From Aquamicrobium defluvii (GTDB taxonomy: Bacteria > Pseudomonadota > Alphaproteobacteria > Rhizobiales > Rhizobiaceae): DNA of 64,000 nucleotides. A model generated the notes under the pieces. That model made no database searches, was not told where the DNA came from, and saw nothing but the letters and a program-made list of their open reading frames with translations. The position numbers and the translations under genes were made by a program. The stretch spans positions 124,001-188,000 of the forward strand of contig NZ_SNZF01000003.1 in NCBI RefSeq assembly GCF_004363725.1, written 5' to 3'. Below, piece by piece: positions 1-10,036 of the stretch (positions are counted from its first letter, which is position 1; each line of letters opens with the position of its first letter).

Positions 1-90
1 ATGCTCGAAAGCGGCAATGTCGTCGCCGGCAACGAGGCCATCCACCGCGCGCTGGTCAACACGCTCTCGAAACCCGTCTCATCACGCTGA
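1..90 (+). CDS. 3' end of an unidentified gene (partial)
   Basis: The last 29 codons of a reading frame that enters from outside the window and stops with TGA at 88-90. Nearly all codons end in G or C as in the neighbouring genes, which supports real coding. The ATG at position 1 may be internal. It runs convergently into the acyltransferase gene and overlaps its stop by 9 bases. The fragment is too short to assign a family. Confidence 0.55.
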   Translation: MLESGNVVAGNEAIHRALVNTLSKPVSSR

Positions 91-1068
91 CGCCATCAGG
101 CGCGGCGCCTTTCGCGGCGGGCTGAACAGCCTCCGCATCGGGCCGTCCGCCAGCGCGGTCGCCAGCGCGATCAGCAGCGAAAACATGGCCAGCACCGGCA
201 AAGGCAGCGCTGAAGGAATCAGCGCCGGCGCGCCGGAGGCGACGAAGGCCATTACCACCAGCCCATGCAGCAGGTAGACCGCCAGCGAGCGCTCGCCCAG
301 CCAGCCGAGCAGCACCGAACCGCGCGGCACGATGGCAGCGAACCCCGCCGCCGCCGCCGCGCCGAGCAGCATCAGGCTCAGCCGCGCCAGCGCCGGATAA
401 TTGCTGTCGGCCGCGCCGCTGGTATAATCGCGGCTGCCGGTCAGCGCCGCCGGGTTGAGCCCGAGCTTCCACCATGCCAGCACCCCGCCCACAGCGGCGC
501 AGAACAGCAGCGCGAACCGCAGCGGATGGCGCCGCGCCATGGCCACAAGCTGCTCGCCATAGAGATGGCCAAGCACGAAGAAGGGCAGGAAATAAAGCGT
601 GCGCGACACGCTCAGCGTATAGCCGATGCCGTCGTCATAGCCTGCCGCGACGGAAATCGCGATGGCCACGGCAAGTCCGGCCGGCGATGCGAACAGCGGC
701 AGGAGCAGCCGCCAGAAGATCATGCTGGCGATGAACCACAGCAGCCAGTAGGGCGTGAACAGCGAATATGCGTACCAGCCCGTCAGCCTGCTCATGCCGA
801 TATAGGCGAGCTGGAAGACGACCAGCGGCAGCACAAGCGTCCACACGATCTTGCTGTAATCGCGCCCCTCCAGCCTCTCACGGGCGAAAATGCCGGACAG
901 GAAAGCGAACAGCGGCATATGGAAAGAATAGATGCCGACATAGATGGACTGGAGAACTGGTGAGCCTGATGACGGCTGTTCGATCATATGTCCGAAGACG
1001 ACGAGCAATATACCTGCGCCACGGAGGGCATCCAGATGGGTATTCCGGCTTGTTTTTACTGAACTCAT
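82..1068 (-). CDS. membrane acyltransferase family 3 (OafA/NolL-like)
   Basis: A 328-residue integral membrane protein of the acyltransferase-3 family, which transfers acetyl or other acyl groups to sugars at the inner membrane. The N-terminus carries the family hallmark HLDALRGAGILLVVFGH (about residues 11-27), with the conserved Arg and the His at the end of the first helix, and roughly ten hydrophobic segments follow. The length fits the short fucose/sugar O-acetyltransferase branch without the extra SGNH domain. The start is the ATG at 1068; no strong Shine-Dalgarno is visible. It is divergent from the MotA/ExbB-like gene across about 200 bases. The acceptor (lipopolysaccharide, capsule or a Nod-factor-like glycan) cannot be told from sequence. 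Confidence 0.85.
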   Translation of the reverse strand: MSSVKTSRNTHLDALRGAGILLVVFGHMIEQPSSGSPVLQSIYVGIYSFHMPLFAFLSGIFARERLEGRDYSKIVWTLVLPLVVFQLAYIGMSRLTGWYAYSLFTPYWLLWFIASMIFWRLLLPLFASPAGLAVAIAISVAAGYDDGIGYTLSVSRTLYFLPFFVLGHLYGEQLVAMARRHPLRFALLFCAAVGGVLAWWKLGLNPAALTGSRDYTSGAADSNYPALARLSLMLLGAAAAAGFAAIVPRGSVLLGWLGERSLAVYLLHGLVVMAFVASGAPALIPSALPLPVLAMFSLLIALATALADGPMRRLFSPPRKAPRLMASA

Positions 1069-1265
1069 GGGCGGCGGCGCAAACAGACGTCTTTTCTCTC
1101 GAAAGCCCCTCCCGCCATCACCGAATCGACATCTCCACTATAATTGGGAGGTGGGCGAGACTGTGGCGCTCCGGCCCTATGCCTTCATCTCGCCAGGGCG
1201 GCTTCCAATTTCACCGGAATTCCGATTAGAGTTGCCGCGACACGCGCAAACCAGATGGAAGACGC

Positions 1266-2294
1266 ATGGCCCTGCTCAGATCGTTCGGTATTGGCGGCGG
1301 CTCGGATGTGCTGAGCTACGATCCCCACAAACTCTCCAGCCCCCAGGTGTTCCTGCTCACCATGGTCATCTTCCTCGGGCTGGTGGGCTTCATCGCCATC
1401 ATCCTCAGCCGGCAGATCCAGTCGGCCTTCGTCACCAATCCCGGCCTCAACGGCCTTATCCTCGGCGTGCTGATCGTGGGCATCCTGTTGGCTTTCGCGC
1501 AGGTCGGCCGACTGTTCCGCGAGGTCCGCTGGGTGAATTCCTTCCGCGCCGGGGCCGAAACGACGGACCCCGTGCTGCTGGCGCCGATGCAGGCCATGCT
1601 CGGCCGCTCCGCCTCGATCGCCGTCTCGACCAGCTCGATGCGCACCATGCTCGATTCCATCGCCACGCGCCTCGACGAGACCCGCGACACCTCGCGCTAT
1701 CTCGTCGGCCTTCTGGTGTTCCTCGGCCTGCTCGGCACCTTCTGGGGCCTGTTGCAGACCATCGGTTCGATCAGCGAGACCATCCAGTCCCTCGACCCCG
1801 GCACCGGCGATTCGGCTTCCGTTCTGGAAGCGCTGAAGCAGGGCCTTTCGGCTCCGCTTTCGGGCATGGGCACGGCCTTCTCGTCCTCGCTGTTCGGCCT
1901 CGCCGGCTCGCTGATCCTCGGCTTCCTCGACCTTCAGGCAGGCCGCGCCCAGAACCGCTTCTACACCGAACTGGAGAACTGGCTCTCTTCGGTGACCGAT
2001 CTGTCCTCCGATCTGGCCGGTCCCGAGAACGGGCGCAGCGCCGGCACCACCGACGAGTTGCGCGCGCTTTCCGAACGCCTGCGTTCGCTTCAGGAAAACG
2101 GCGGCTCCAGCCCGCGCGTGGCGGCGGCCATGGCCAACCTCGCCGATGGCATCGCCGGGCTCGTCAAGAACATGCGTTCCGAACAGCAGATCATGCGCGA
2201 CTGGGTCGAGGCCCAGTCCGACGAGCAGCGCGCCATGCGCGAGACGCTGGAGAAGATCGCCGAGGCCCTCAAGGCGCAGCGGGGAGTGAAGTAA
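1266..2294 (+). CDS. MotA/TolQ/ExbB-like proton-channel protein
   Basis: A 342-residue inner-membrane protein with hydrophobic helices near residues 29-48, 61-82, 145-170 and 195-218. The central stretch (LVGLLVFLGLLGTFWGLL...) and the later GMGTAFSSSLFGLAGSL match the MotA/TolQ/ExbB fold, whose members form proton channels that drive a peptidoglycan- or outer-membrane-engaging partner. The soluble C-terminus is charged. The next gene starts on the base after this stop and encodes an OmpA-domain protein with one N-terminal helix, so the two should form one stator-like complex. The ATG at 1266 is preceded by GGAAG. Rhizobial genomes annotate this pair as MotA/MotB-like, but no flagellar genes are nearby. 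Confidence 0.85.
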   Translation: MALLRSFGIGGGSDVLSYDPHKLSSPQVFLLTMVIFLGLVGFIAIILSRQIQSAFVTNPGLNGLILGVLIVGILLAFAQVGRLFREVRWVNSFRAGAETTDPVLLAPMQAMLGRSASIAVSTSSMRTMLDSIATRLDETRDTSRYLVGLLVFLGLLGTFWGLLQTIGSISETIQSLDPGTGDSASVLEALKQGLSAPLSGMGTAFSSSLFGLAGSLILGFLDLQAGRAQNRFYTELENWLSSVTDLSSDLAGPENGRSAGTTDELRALSERLRSLQENGGSSPRVAAAMANLADGIAGLVKNMRSEQQIMRDWVEAQSDEQRAMRETLEKIAEALKAQRGVK

Positions 2295-3326
2295 GTGGCT
2301 CTCGCACGCGGCCGCCGCAGCTATCGCCACATCGACTACTGGCCGGGCTTCGTCGATGCGCTGTCGACATTGCTGCTCGCCATCATGTTCCTGCTGTCGG
2401 TGTTCGTGCTGGCGCAGTTCCTGCTCAGCCGCGAAATCTCCGGCAAGGACGAGGCGCTGAACCGCCTGAACGCGCAGATCAACGAGCTGACCCAGCTTCT
2501 GGCACTCGAACGCGGCAATGTGCAGGACGCGCAGGATGCGCTGGCCAACCTTCAGGCATCGCTGTCCGCTTCCGAGGCCGAGAAGAGCCGGCTCGAACAA
2601 TTGCTGGCCGCCGGCGAAGGTGCGGGCAGCGCCGCCACCGCCCGGGCCGACAAGCTGGCGGGCGAACTGGACAGCGAGCGCCAGATCAGCCAGCGGGCGC
2701 TGTCGCAGGTGGAACTGCTCAACCAGCAGATCGCCGCGCTGCGCCGCCAGATCGCAGCGCTTGAGCAGGCGCTCGACGCCTCGGAGGCGCGCGACCGCGA
2801 ATCCAATACCAAGATCGCCGACCTCGGGCGCAGGCTGAACGTGGCGCTGGCCCAGCGTGTGCAGGAGCTGAACCGCTACCGCTCCGACTTTTTCGGACGC
2901 CTGCGCGAAATCCTTGCCGACCGCGAGAACATCCGCATCGTCGGCGATCGCTTCGTGTTCCAGTCGGAAGTGCTGTTTCCCGTCGGCTCCGACCAGATCA
3001 ACGACGCCGGTCAGGTGGAGATGAAGAAACTCGCCGATGCGATCATCGAGTTGCAGAAGGAGATCCCGCCCGAGATCAACTGGGTGCTGCGTGTCGACGG
3101 CCATACCGACGACCGGCCCCTGTCCGGCACCGGCCGTTTCAGGGACAACTGGGAGCTTTCCGCCTCGCGCGCCATTTCGGTCGTCAAGTTCCTCATCGCC
3201 AACGGCGTTCCGGCCAACCGGCTTGTCGCCGCCGGCTTCGGCGAATACCAGCCGCTGGACGAGACCGGCACGCAGGAAGCGCGCGACCGCAACCGCCGCA
3301 TAGAACTGAAGCTGACCGAGCGCTGA
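2295..3326 (+). CDS. MotB-like OmpA-domain peptidoglycan-binding protein
   Basis: A 343-residue protein starting at a GTG that abuts the stop codon of the upstream channel gene, implying translational coupling. One hydrophobic helix lies at about residues 15-42 and is followed by a long Glu/Arg/Ala-rich coiled coil (about 45-195). A C-terminal OmpA/MotB domain follows, with the peptidoglycan-binding signature VDGHTDDRP and the NWELSASRA and AAGFGEYQP motifs. This is the layout of MotB, TolR and ExbD-like partners, with a longer periplasmic coil than MotB. It probably anchors the 1266-2294 channel to the cell wall. The substrate or force output is unknown. Confidence 0.87.
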   Translation: MALARGRRSYRHIDYWPGFVDALSTLLLAIMFLLSVFVLAQFLLSREISGKDEALNRLNAQINELTQLLALERGNVQDAQDALANLQASLSASEAEKSRLEQLLAAGEGAGSAATARADKLAGELDSERQISQRALSQVELLNQQIAALRRQIAALEQALDASEARDRESNTKIADLGRRLNVALAQRVQELNRYRSDFFGRLREILADRENIRIVGDRFVFQSEVLFPVGSDQINDAGQVEMKKLADAIIELQKEIPPEINWVLRVDGHTDDRPLSGTGRFRDNWELSASRAISVVKFLIANGVPANRLVAAGFGEYQPLDETGTQEARDRNRRIELKLTER

Positions 3327-3644
3327 CATCACAGTTGCGCCGAGCAGACGCCACCCGACTGCAAAGCACCAAATAAAGAGGAAAAGCGACGGAAACGGCA
3401 TTCGCCGGAACGCCGCCGGGCTAGTGATTCTTACCAACTCGCGGCAACATTGTGGCAGCGCGCCCCAATTGTGGCCCAAACACGCCATTAGCAATTATCT
3501 TTTTGTAATTATTATTCTTTTCAGATCATCACTAAGTTCATCCGCGAACCGGGAACTGCCGGGGCCTCGTTGAGGTCTGGAGTCGGCAGAACCTGACGGT
3601 TCGGCTGGAGAAGTCATGCTTCTCCCAAGACAGGAGACGCAATC
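3327..3644. other. intergenic region with AT-rich promoter-like block and structured leader
   Basis: 318 bases without a gene between the OmpA-domain gene and the small exported protein. The A/T-rich patch at about 3488-3532 stands out in GC-rich DNA and is the likely promoter region of the downstream gene. From 3545 on, the sequence folds into nested stems (separate entry). No open frame with coding character was seen. Confidence 0.5.
3545..3625 (+). ncRNA. candidate structured 5' leader (nested stems)
   Basis: Three nested 6-bp stems can be read directly: CGAACC (3545-3550) with GGTTCG (3598-3603), CTGCCG (3556-3561) with CGGCAG (3584-3589), and GGCCTC (3563-3568) with GAGGTC (3572-3577, one G-U pair). 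A separate perfect hairpin follows, GGAGAAG (3607-3613) with CTTCTCC (3619-3625), ending 19 bases before the ATG at 3645. It matches no RNA family I recognise. It could be a cis-regulatory leader or a small RNA. Confidence 0.4.
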
Positions 3645-4016
3645 ATGCGCCCCATTTCACTCCCCTCCCTCGCTCTTGCCGCCGCGTTTGTTGCGGCCCC
3701 TCTCGTCGGTGCCTTTGCAGCCGCGGAAGATGCTGGTCTTCTCCCGAACCAGATCGCCTCTCAGGCTCCGCCGTCCAAGGTCGTCCTCGATCAGTTGAGC
3801 AGCCTGGGCGACGGGATCAACTCCGCCCTGACGACAAACTCCATAACACCGCAGCAGGCCAGCAGTCTGCGCAGCCAGATTGCCGACATTCGCAGCGAAG
3901 TTCTGACGCTTTCGCGCTCGGCAGGCGGACACATCCCCCAGAGGGAATACCGCCAGTTGCTGGGCAAGGTTCACAACGTCTCCAGTCAGATCTACGTGGT
4001 GGACCACGGTAACTGA
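3645..4016 (+). CDS. small exported protein of unknown function
   Basis: A 123-residue protein with a signal peptide: basic MR, hydrophobic core to about residue 26, then a plausible cleavage after AFA or AFAA. The mature part is about 100 residues, Ser/Gln-rich and mainly helical in character, without cysteine or a recognisable motif. The start at 3645 is set by GGAG nine bases upstream and by the signal peptide that begins there. The gene stands alone behind a structured leader. Family and function are not recognised. Confidence 0.65.
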   Translation: MRPISLPSLALAAAFVAAPLVGAFAAAEDAGLLPNQIASQAPPSKVVLDQLSSLGDGINSALTTNSITPQQASSLRSQIADIRSEVLTLSRSAGGHIPQREYRQLLGKVHNVSSQIYVVDHGN

Positions 4017-4035
4017 TTGTCGTGACATGAATCAC

Positions 4036-4057
4036 GGGCGGGGCGAATGCCTCGCCC
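4036..4057 (+). terminator. hairpin after the small exported protein gene
   Basis: GGGCGGGGC pairs with GCCTCGCCC (one G-U) around a GAAT loop, 20 bases after the stop codon. No run of T follows, so it may be a weak or factor-dependent terminator, or only a 3' stabilising hairpin. Confidence 0.35.
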
Positions 4058-4177
4058 GCTACACATCACATGGGTTGACACGATGCGATGACGAGACCAA
4101 AGGCCCGCCATCAGGTCGTGACTTTATGAGTCCATGCCTGAGCAAGGCGGCTCTACGCCCCCGAGCCAGACAATATT

Positions 4178-4753
4178 TTATCGATCAATCCCCAATTCCA
4201 ATCCTTCCTCCGCCGTCATGAAATGGTCGCGGTCGAGCGCCTGCTCCACTTCCTTGTAGCTGCGGCCGCAATGTTCGGCGTAAAGCCGGGTCATGCGCCG
4301 CTTGGTGCGCTGGATTTCCTCGGCATGGATGAAGATGTCCGATGCCTGCCCCTGGAAGCCGCCCGAGGGCTGGTGGACGAGCAGGCTCGCATTGGACAGG
4401 GCCGCGCGATGGCCGGGCGCGCCCGCCATCAGCAGGAACGATCCCATGGAGCGTGCCGTGCCCATGCACAGCGTATGCACCGGGGCACGGATGTAGCGCA
4501 TGGTATCGTACATGGCGAGGCCGCTGGTCACCACGCCGCCCGGCGAGTTGATGTAGAGATGGATCGGCTTCTCCGGGTTCTCCGATTCCAGAAACAGCAT
4601 CTGCGCGCAGACCAACGCAGAAACCGTATCGTTGACCTCGCCATTGAGGAAAATGATCCGCTCGCGCAGCAGCCGCGAGAAAATGTCGAACGACCGCTCT
4701 CCACGGCTCGACTGCTCAATGACCATAGGGACAAGTTGCATCGTTTCGCGCAT
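4178..4753 (-). CDS. clpP: orphan ClpP protease subunit, 3' end apparently frameshifted
   Basis: A ClpP-family serine protease subunit, 191 residues. It forms a self-compartmentalised degradation chamber with an AAA+ unfoldase. The triad is readable: Ser102 (in ARSMGS), His127 (HQPSGG) and Asp176 (DRDHF). Canonical ClpP has Ala-Ala before SMG, whereas here it is Ala-Arg. The open frame ends in ELGIDR. One base less in the G-run near 4192-4196 would give the normal family ending GLIDKILSG..., stopping at 4153. The gene lies 45 bases downstream of the SRPBCC gene and probably shares its transcript. There is no clpX or tig nearby, so this is an accessory copy. GGAG precedes the ATG at 4753. Confidence 0.85.
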   Translation of the reverse strand: MRETMQLVPMVIEQSSRGERSFDIFSRLLRERIIFLNGEVNDTVSALVCAQMLFLESENPEKPIHLYINSPGGVVTSGLAMYDTMRYIRAPVHTLCMGTARSMGSFLLMAGAPGHRAALSNASLLVHQPSGGFQGQASDIFIHAEEIQRTKRRMTRLYAEHCGRSYKEVEQALDRDHFMTAEEGLELGIDR

Positions 4754-4798
4754 CGGCGAACTCCGGTTTTCGATGGTTGAGGAAGGTGCGAAAAGACG

Positions 4799-5158
4799 TC
4801 AGGCGGCGCGCATGACGGGCATTCCGTTGCTGTTGGCCGCCTGCCTGCCACCCGCCGCCAGCCGCGCATCGGCAAGCCGGTGGATGATATGCAGGCTGGT
4901 GCCGCCATCCGCATCGGCGACGATGCGGAACGTCACCGTGCTTTCCAGGAAAGGCGGGCTGGATTCGCGCATACGGTAGCGCACCTCCTCGCCCGGCGTC
5001 ACGGATTCGGCTTCCGGATCGGCCAGGTCCGTGCCCGGCAGCCATTGCTCGCGGAACTGCGGCAGGCTGATCGCCCGCCAGACCTTTTGCGGGGGCGCAT
5101 CCAGCTCGTAAATCTGCTCGATACCGGCATCCTGCTCTTCGGTCGGTGCGTCGCTCAT
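4799..5158 (-). CDS. SRPBCC/AHSA1-type domain protein
   Basis: A 119-residue START-like (SRPBCC) protein. The opening IEQIYELDAPPQKVWRAIS and the turn FREQWLPG match the beginning of the helix-grip fold of the AHSA1 (activator of Hsp90 ATPase homologue) group, here in a short form. Its ATG overlaps the ArsR stop by four bases (ATGA), so the two are translated together. The pairing is common in bacteria, where the SRPBCC partner may bind a hydrophobic ligand, but the ligand is unknown. clpP follows 45 bases downstream on the same strand. Confidence 0.8.
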   Translation of the reverse strand: MSDAPTEEQDAGIEQIYELDAPPQKVWRAISLPQFREQWLPGTDLADPEAESVTPGEEVRYRMRESSPPFLESTVTFRIVADADGGTSLHIIHRLADARLAAGGRQAANSNGMPVMRAA

Positions 5159-5469
5159 TGGTCCATGTCCTTCAGGAGGTCCATGAGAGCATCGATGCGC
5201 GCCGGCCAGTAGTTGCGGTATTTCGCCATCCAGCGCGCCATCGCCATCAGCCCTTCGGGATCGACCTCGTAGTTGACGAAACGCCCCTGCCGCTCTTCGC
5301 GCACCAGCCGGGCGCTGCGCAGCACGCCCAGATGTTGCGACATCGCCGGCTGGCTGATCGCCATGCCTTCGCGCAGGGCGCTGGCGTTCATGGCGCCGCC
5401 CGCCAGCTTCTCGAAGATCGCGCGGCGGGTGGGATCGGCCAGCGCGCGGAATATCTCATTCTCGTTCAT
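5155..5469 (-). CDS. ArsR-family transcriptional regulator
   Basis: A 104-residue winged-helix repressor. It starts NENEIFRALADPTRRAIFEKL and carries the recognition region ISQPAMSQHLGVLRSARLV, typical of ArsR/SmtB proteins. No CxC or metal-site cysteines are present, so it may sense something other than a metal. The start is placed at 5469: the upstream extension of the open frame is Cys-rich and unlike the family, and the inverted repeat 5478-5493 lies just in front of 5469. It heads an operon with the SRPBCC gene (4-base overlap) and probably clpP. The divergent neighbour is an M32 carboxypeptidase. Confidence 0.85.
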   Translation of the reverse strand: MNENEIFRALADPTRRAIFEKLAGGAMNASALREGMAISQPAMSQHLGVLRSARLVREERQGRFVNYEVDPEGLMAMARWMAKYRNYWPARIDALMDLLKDMDQ

Positions 5470-5477
5470 GCAAACAC

Positions 5478-5493
5478 ATAAGCATACACTTAT
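5478..5493. promoter_or_regulatory. inverted repeat, probable ArsR operator
   Basis: ATAAG (5478-5482) and CTTAT (5489-5493) form perfect inverted arms around 6 bases, 9 bases upstream of the ArsR start codon, in the space shared with the divergent carboxypeptidase gene. ArsR proteins of this type bind A/T-rich inverted repeats in their own promoter. Assignment is inferred from position. Confidence 0.5.
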
Positions 5494-5592
5494 CTGATTC
5501 GCAAGCACCGATAACGGCCCGCATGCCGCCCCTCTTGCCAGCCGCGCCGCATTCCTGTCCCCTGCCATTCGTTACAGAATCAGGAATACGGA

Positions 5593-7089
5593 ATGTCGTT
5601 TCAGAAGCTCGATGATCTTTGCCGCCGGCTCGAAGCGCTCGAACATGCGCTGGCCATACTGGGCGCCGACGAGGCCACGCACATGGCCGTCGGCGGCGGC
5701 GAAAAGCGCGCCGAGGCGATGGCCGCCCTTTCCGGCATGTATCACCGGCAGGCGACAGCACCCGAGATCGGCGACTGGATCCATGCTGCCGAAAGAGAGG
5801 CGCTGAACGAGGACCAGACGGCGGCGCTGCGTGAGTTCAGGCGCCACCACACCAATCTCACCTGCCTGCCCGCCGACTTCGTCGAGCGCCAGACGGCGGC
5901 GCGCCTGCGCTGCGAGCAATTGTGGCGTGACCTGCGCGCCAAAGGCGACTGGATGAGCTTCCAGCCGGCACTTGAGGGCGTGATGGCGCTGGCGCGCGAG
6001 GAAGCCGCCATGCGCGCGGAAGTGCTGGGCCTCTCGCCCTATGACGCGCTGATGGAGCAATACGATCCCGGCAACCGCACAGCCGACATCACCCCGGTCT
6101 TCACCGACCTGAAGGCGTTCCTGAAGGATTTCGTGCCGCAGGCGCTCGACGTGCAGGCCCAACGGCTTGCAAAACGCCCCCTGAAGCCGCTCTCCGGCAA
6201 CTATTCCATCGACAGGCAGCGGGCGCTCGGTCTCGCCATGATGGAAGCGGTGGGATTCGACCTGACGCGCGGCAGCCTGTCTGTCTCCCACCACCCGTTC
6301 TGCGGCGGCGTGCCGAGCGACGTGCGCATCACCACACGCTATCGCACCACCGAGTTCCTGTCGGCGCTGATGGGCATATTGCACGAGACCGGCCATGCGC
6401 TCTACGAGCAGAACCTGCCGCAGGACTGGTCACACTGGCCGCTCGGCAAGGCGCGCGGCATGGCCATCCACGAAAGCCAGAGCCTGTTCGTGGAAAAGCA
6501 GATCGGCCGCAACCCCGCCTTCTGGCGCTGGGCGCTGCCGGTGGTGGACAGCTATCTCGGCGAAAGCTGGTCGCTGGACGACATCCTGCCTCATGTCCAT
6601 CAGGTCGAGCGCGGGCTGATCCGCGTCGATGCTGACGAGGTGACCTATCCGCTGCATGTCATCCTGCGCTACGAGCTGGAGCAGGAGCTGATCGCCGGAA
6701 AACTGGACGTTGCCGACATTCCGCAAGCATGGGATGCCGGCATGCGCGACTGTCTCGGCCTTTCGACCATCGACAACCCGGCCGACGGGCCGATGCAGGA
6801 CGTTCACTGGCCGGGCGGGGCATTCGGCTATTTCCCCTCCTATACGCTGGGCGCGATGATGGCGGCGCAGCAATGGGCGGCACTGCTGCGCGAACACCCT
6901 GACACGGACGACGCCATCGCCAGAGGCGATTTCTCCGCCGTCAACGAATGGCGGCGGGAGCGCATCTGGTCGCAGGGCTCGCGCTGGTCGACGCCCGAAC
7001 TGATGCATCGCGCCACCGGCGAAAAGCTGGATGCGCGCCACTTCATCGCTCATCTGCAAAAGCGCTACGGCGACCGGGGAACGCTTTAA
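5593..7089 (+). CDS. M32-family metallocarboxypeptidase
   Basis: A 498-residue zinc carboxypeptidase of family M32 (Taq carboxypeptidase type), a cytoplasmic enzyme that trims C-terminal residues from peptides. The zinc motif HETGH is at residues 264-268 and the family's second conserved block HESQS at 293-297, supplying the downstream Glu ligand. Length matches the family (about 500). The start at 5593 follows AGGAATACGGA. It overlaps the next gene by one base (TAATG), so the two peptidases are coupled. It diverges from the ArsR-SRPBCC-clpP unit across 123 bases and might share its regulation. Confidence 0.92.
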   Translation: MSFQKLDDLCRRLEALEHALAILGADEATHMAVGGGEKRAEAMAALSGMYHRQATAPEIGDWIHAAEREALNEDQTAALREFRRHHTNLTCLPADFVERQTAARLRCEQLWRDLRAKGDWMSFQPALEGVMALAREEAAMRAEVLGLSPYDALMEQYDPGNRTADITPVFTDLKAFLKDFVPQALDVQAQRLAKRPLKPLSGNYSIDRQRALGLAMMEAVGFDLTRGSLSVSHHPFCGGVPSDVRITTRYRTTEFLSALMGILHETGHALYEQNLPQDWSHWPLGKARGMAIHESQSLFVEKQIGRNPAFWRWALPVVDSYLGESWSLDDILPHVHQVERGLIRVDADEVTYPLHVILRYELEQELIAGKLDVADIPQAWDAGMRDCLGLSTIDNPADGPMQDVHWPGGAFGYFPSYTLGAMMAAQQWAALLREHPDTDDAIARGDFSAVNEWRRERIWSQGSRWSTPELMHRATGEKLDARHFIAHLQKRYGDRGTL

Positions 7090-8237
7090 TGAACCTCACC
7101 AATCAGGACATCGAAGACCTCGTCGCCTTCCGCCGCGAGCTGCACCGCTTCCCCGAAATCTCCAACGAGGAGAAGGAGACCGCGCGGCGCGTGGTTGGCT
7201 TTCTGCACGACACCGGCGCCGACGAGGTGCTGACCGGGCTCGGCGGCCATGGCGTGGCCCTTGTCTATGACAGCGGCAGGCCCGGACTCACGATCCTGTT
7301 CCGTGCCGAGCTGGATGCGCTGCCCATTGCCGAGGTTTCGGACATTCCTCACCGTTCCAACGTGGAGGGCAAGGGCCATATGTGCGGCCATGACGGCCAT
7401 ATGGCGATCCTCGCCGCACTCGGCCGCCTGTTCGGGCGGCAGCGGCCGGCAAGCGGCCGCGTCGTGCTGATGTTCCAGCCGGCGGAAGAAACCGGCAACG
7501 GCGCGGCCGGCGTGGTTGCCGACCCGCGCTATGCGGCGATCCGCCCGGATTTTGCCTTTTCGCTGCACAATCTGCCCGGCACACCGCTTGGCCATGTCCG
7601 GCTGCGCGACGGCGTCGTCAACTGCGCATCACGCGGCCTGCGCATCACGCTGGAAGGCAGGACCGCCCATTCCTCGATGCCGGAAAGCGGCGTCTCGCCG
7701 ATGCTGGCGGTGAGCCGGCTGATGCCGCGGCTGGCCGCGCTGGGCAGCGGCTCGTTCGACAGCGACGAATTCTCGATGGCCACCGTCACCCATGTGTGCA
7801 TGGGCGAACCGGTCTTCGGCGTTGCTCCCGGCCATGCGGAAATCCGCGTGACCCTGCGCACCCGGCAGGATGCACGCATGGCCGGCCTGTGCGCCGCAGC
7901 CGAGGCGATGGTGCGCGAGGAGGCCGAAGCCCACCGACTTCAGTGCGGCTTCGACTATCACGAGATATTCGTCGCCAGCCTCAACGAACCGCAGGCAGTG
8001 GCGCATCTGGCGGCGGCGCTCGATGCCGAAGGCGTGTCCCATGACGGGGCGGAACTGCCGATGCGCGCCTCCGAGGATTTCGGCATCTTCGGCCACGCCT
8101 CGAAATCGGCGATGTTCTATCTTGGTTCGGGGGTCGACCGGCCGAACCTGCACAATCCCGACTACGACTTCCCGGACGATCTGATCGCCATCGGAGCCCG
8201 CATTTTCATGCGCACCGCGCGCAACCTCCTGGGGTAG
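7089..8237 (+). CDS. M20-family amidohydrolase/peptidase
   Basis: A 382-residue M20D-type enzyme (hippurate hydrolase, N-acyl-amino-acid and IAA-amino-acid hydrolase group). It removes an acyl group from an N-acylated amino acid using two metal ions. Visible motifs: RAELDALPI (72-80), the metal motif CGHDGH (99-104) and PAEE with the catalytic/metal Glu pair 133-134. A dimerisation domain follows with SRGLRITLEGRTAHSS. The start codon overlaps the stop of the M32 gene (TAATG). The open frame continues upstream of 7089, but that part lies inside the carboxypeptidase gene. Exact substrate unknown. Confidence 0.88.
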   Translation: MNLTNQDIEDLVAFRRELHRFPEISNEEKETARRVVGFLHDTGADEVLTGLGGHGVALVYDSGRPGLTILFRAELDALPIAEVSDIPHRSNVEGKGHMCGHDGHMAILAALGRLFGRQRPASGRVVLMFQPAEETGNGAAGVVADPRYAAIRPDFAFSLHNLPGTPLGHVRLRDGVVNCASRGLRITLEGRTAHSSMPESGVSPMLAVSRLMPRLAALGSGSFDSDEFSMATVTHVCMGEPVFGVAPGHAEIRVTLRTRQDARMAGLCAAAEAMVREEAEAHRLQCGFDYHEIFVASLNEPQAVAHLAAALDAEGVSHDGAELPMRASEDFGIFGHASKSAMFYLGSGVDRPNLHNPDYDFPDDLIAIGARIFMRTARNLLG

Positions 8238-8242
8238 ATCCC

Positions 8243-10036
<1,794 letters not shown>

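Noticed and set aside
1131-1150. TATAAT at 1139-1144 as the promoter of the MotA/ExbB-like gene
   Set aside because: The -10 match is perfect but no -35 hexamer is present at the right distance, and the sequence reads as well on the other strand.
1185-3494. A 769-codon open frame antisense to the MotA/OmpA pair
   Set aside because: Low-complexity, His/Arg/Gln-rich translation with no family likeness; it arises from the high-GC codon pattern of the genes on the other strand.
4070-4110. TTGACA at 4075 as a promoter
   Set aside because: No acceptable -10 at 16-18 bases and no plus-strand gene downstream.
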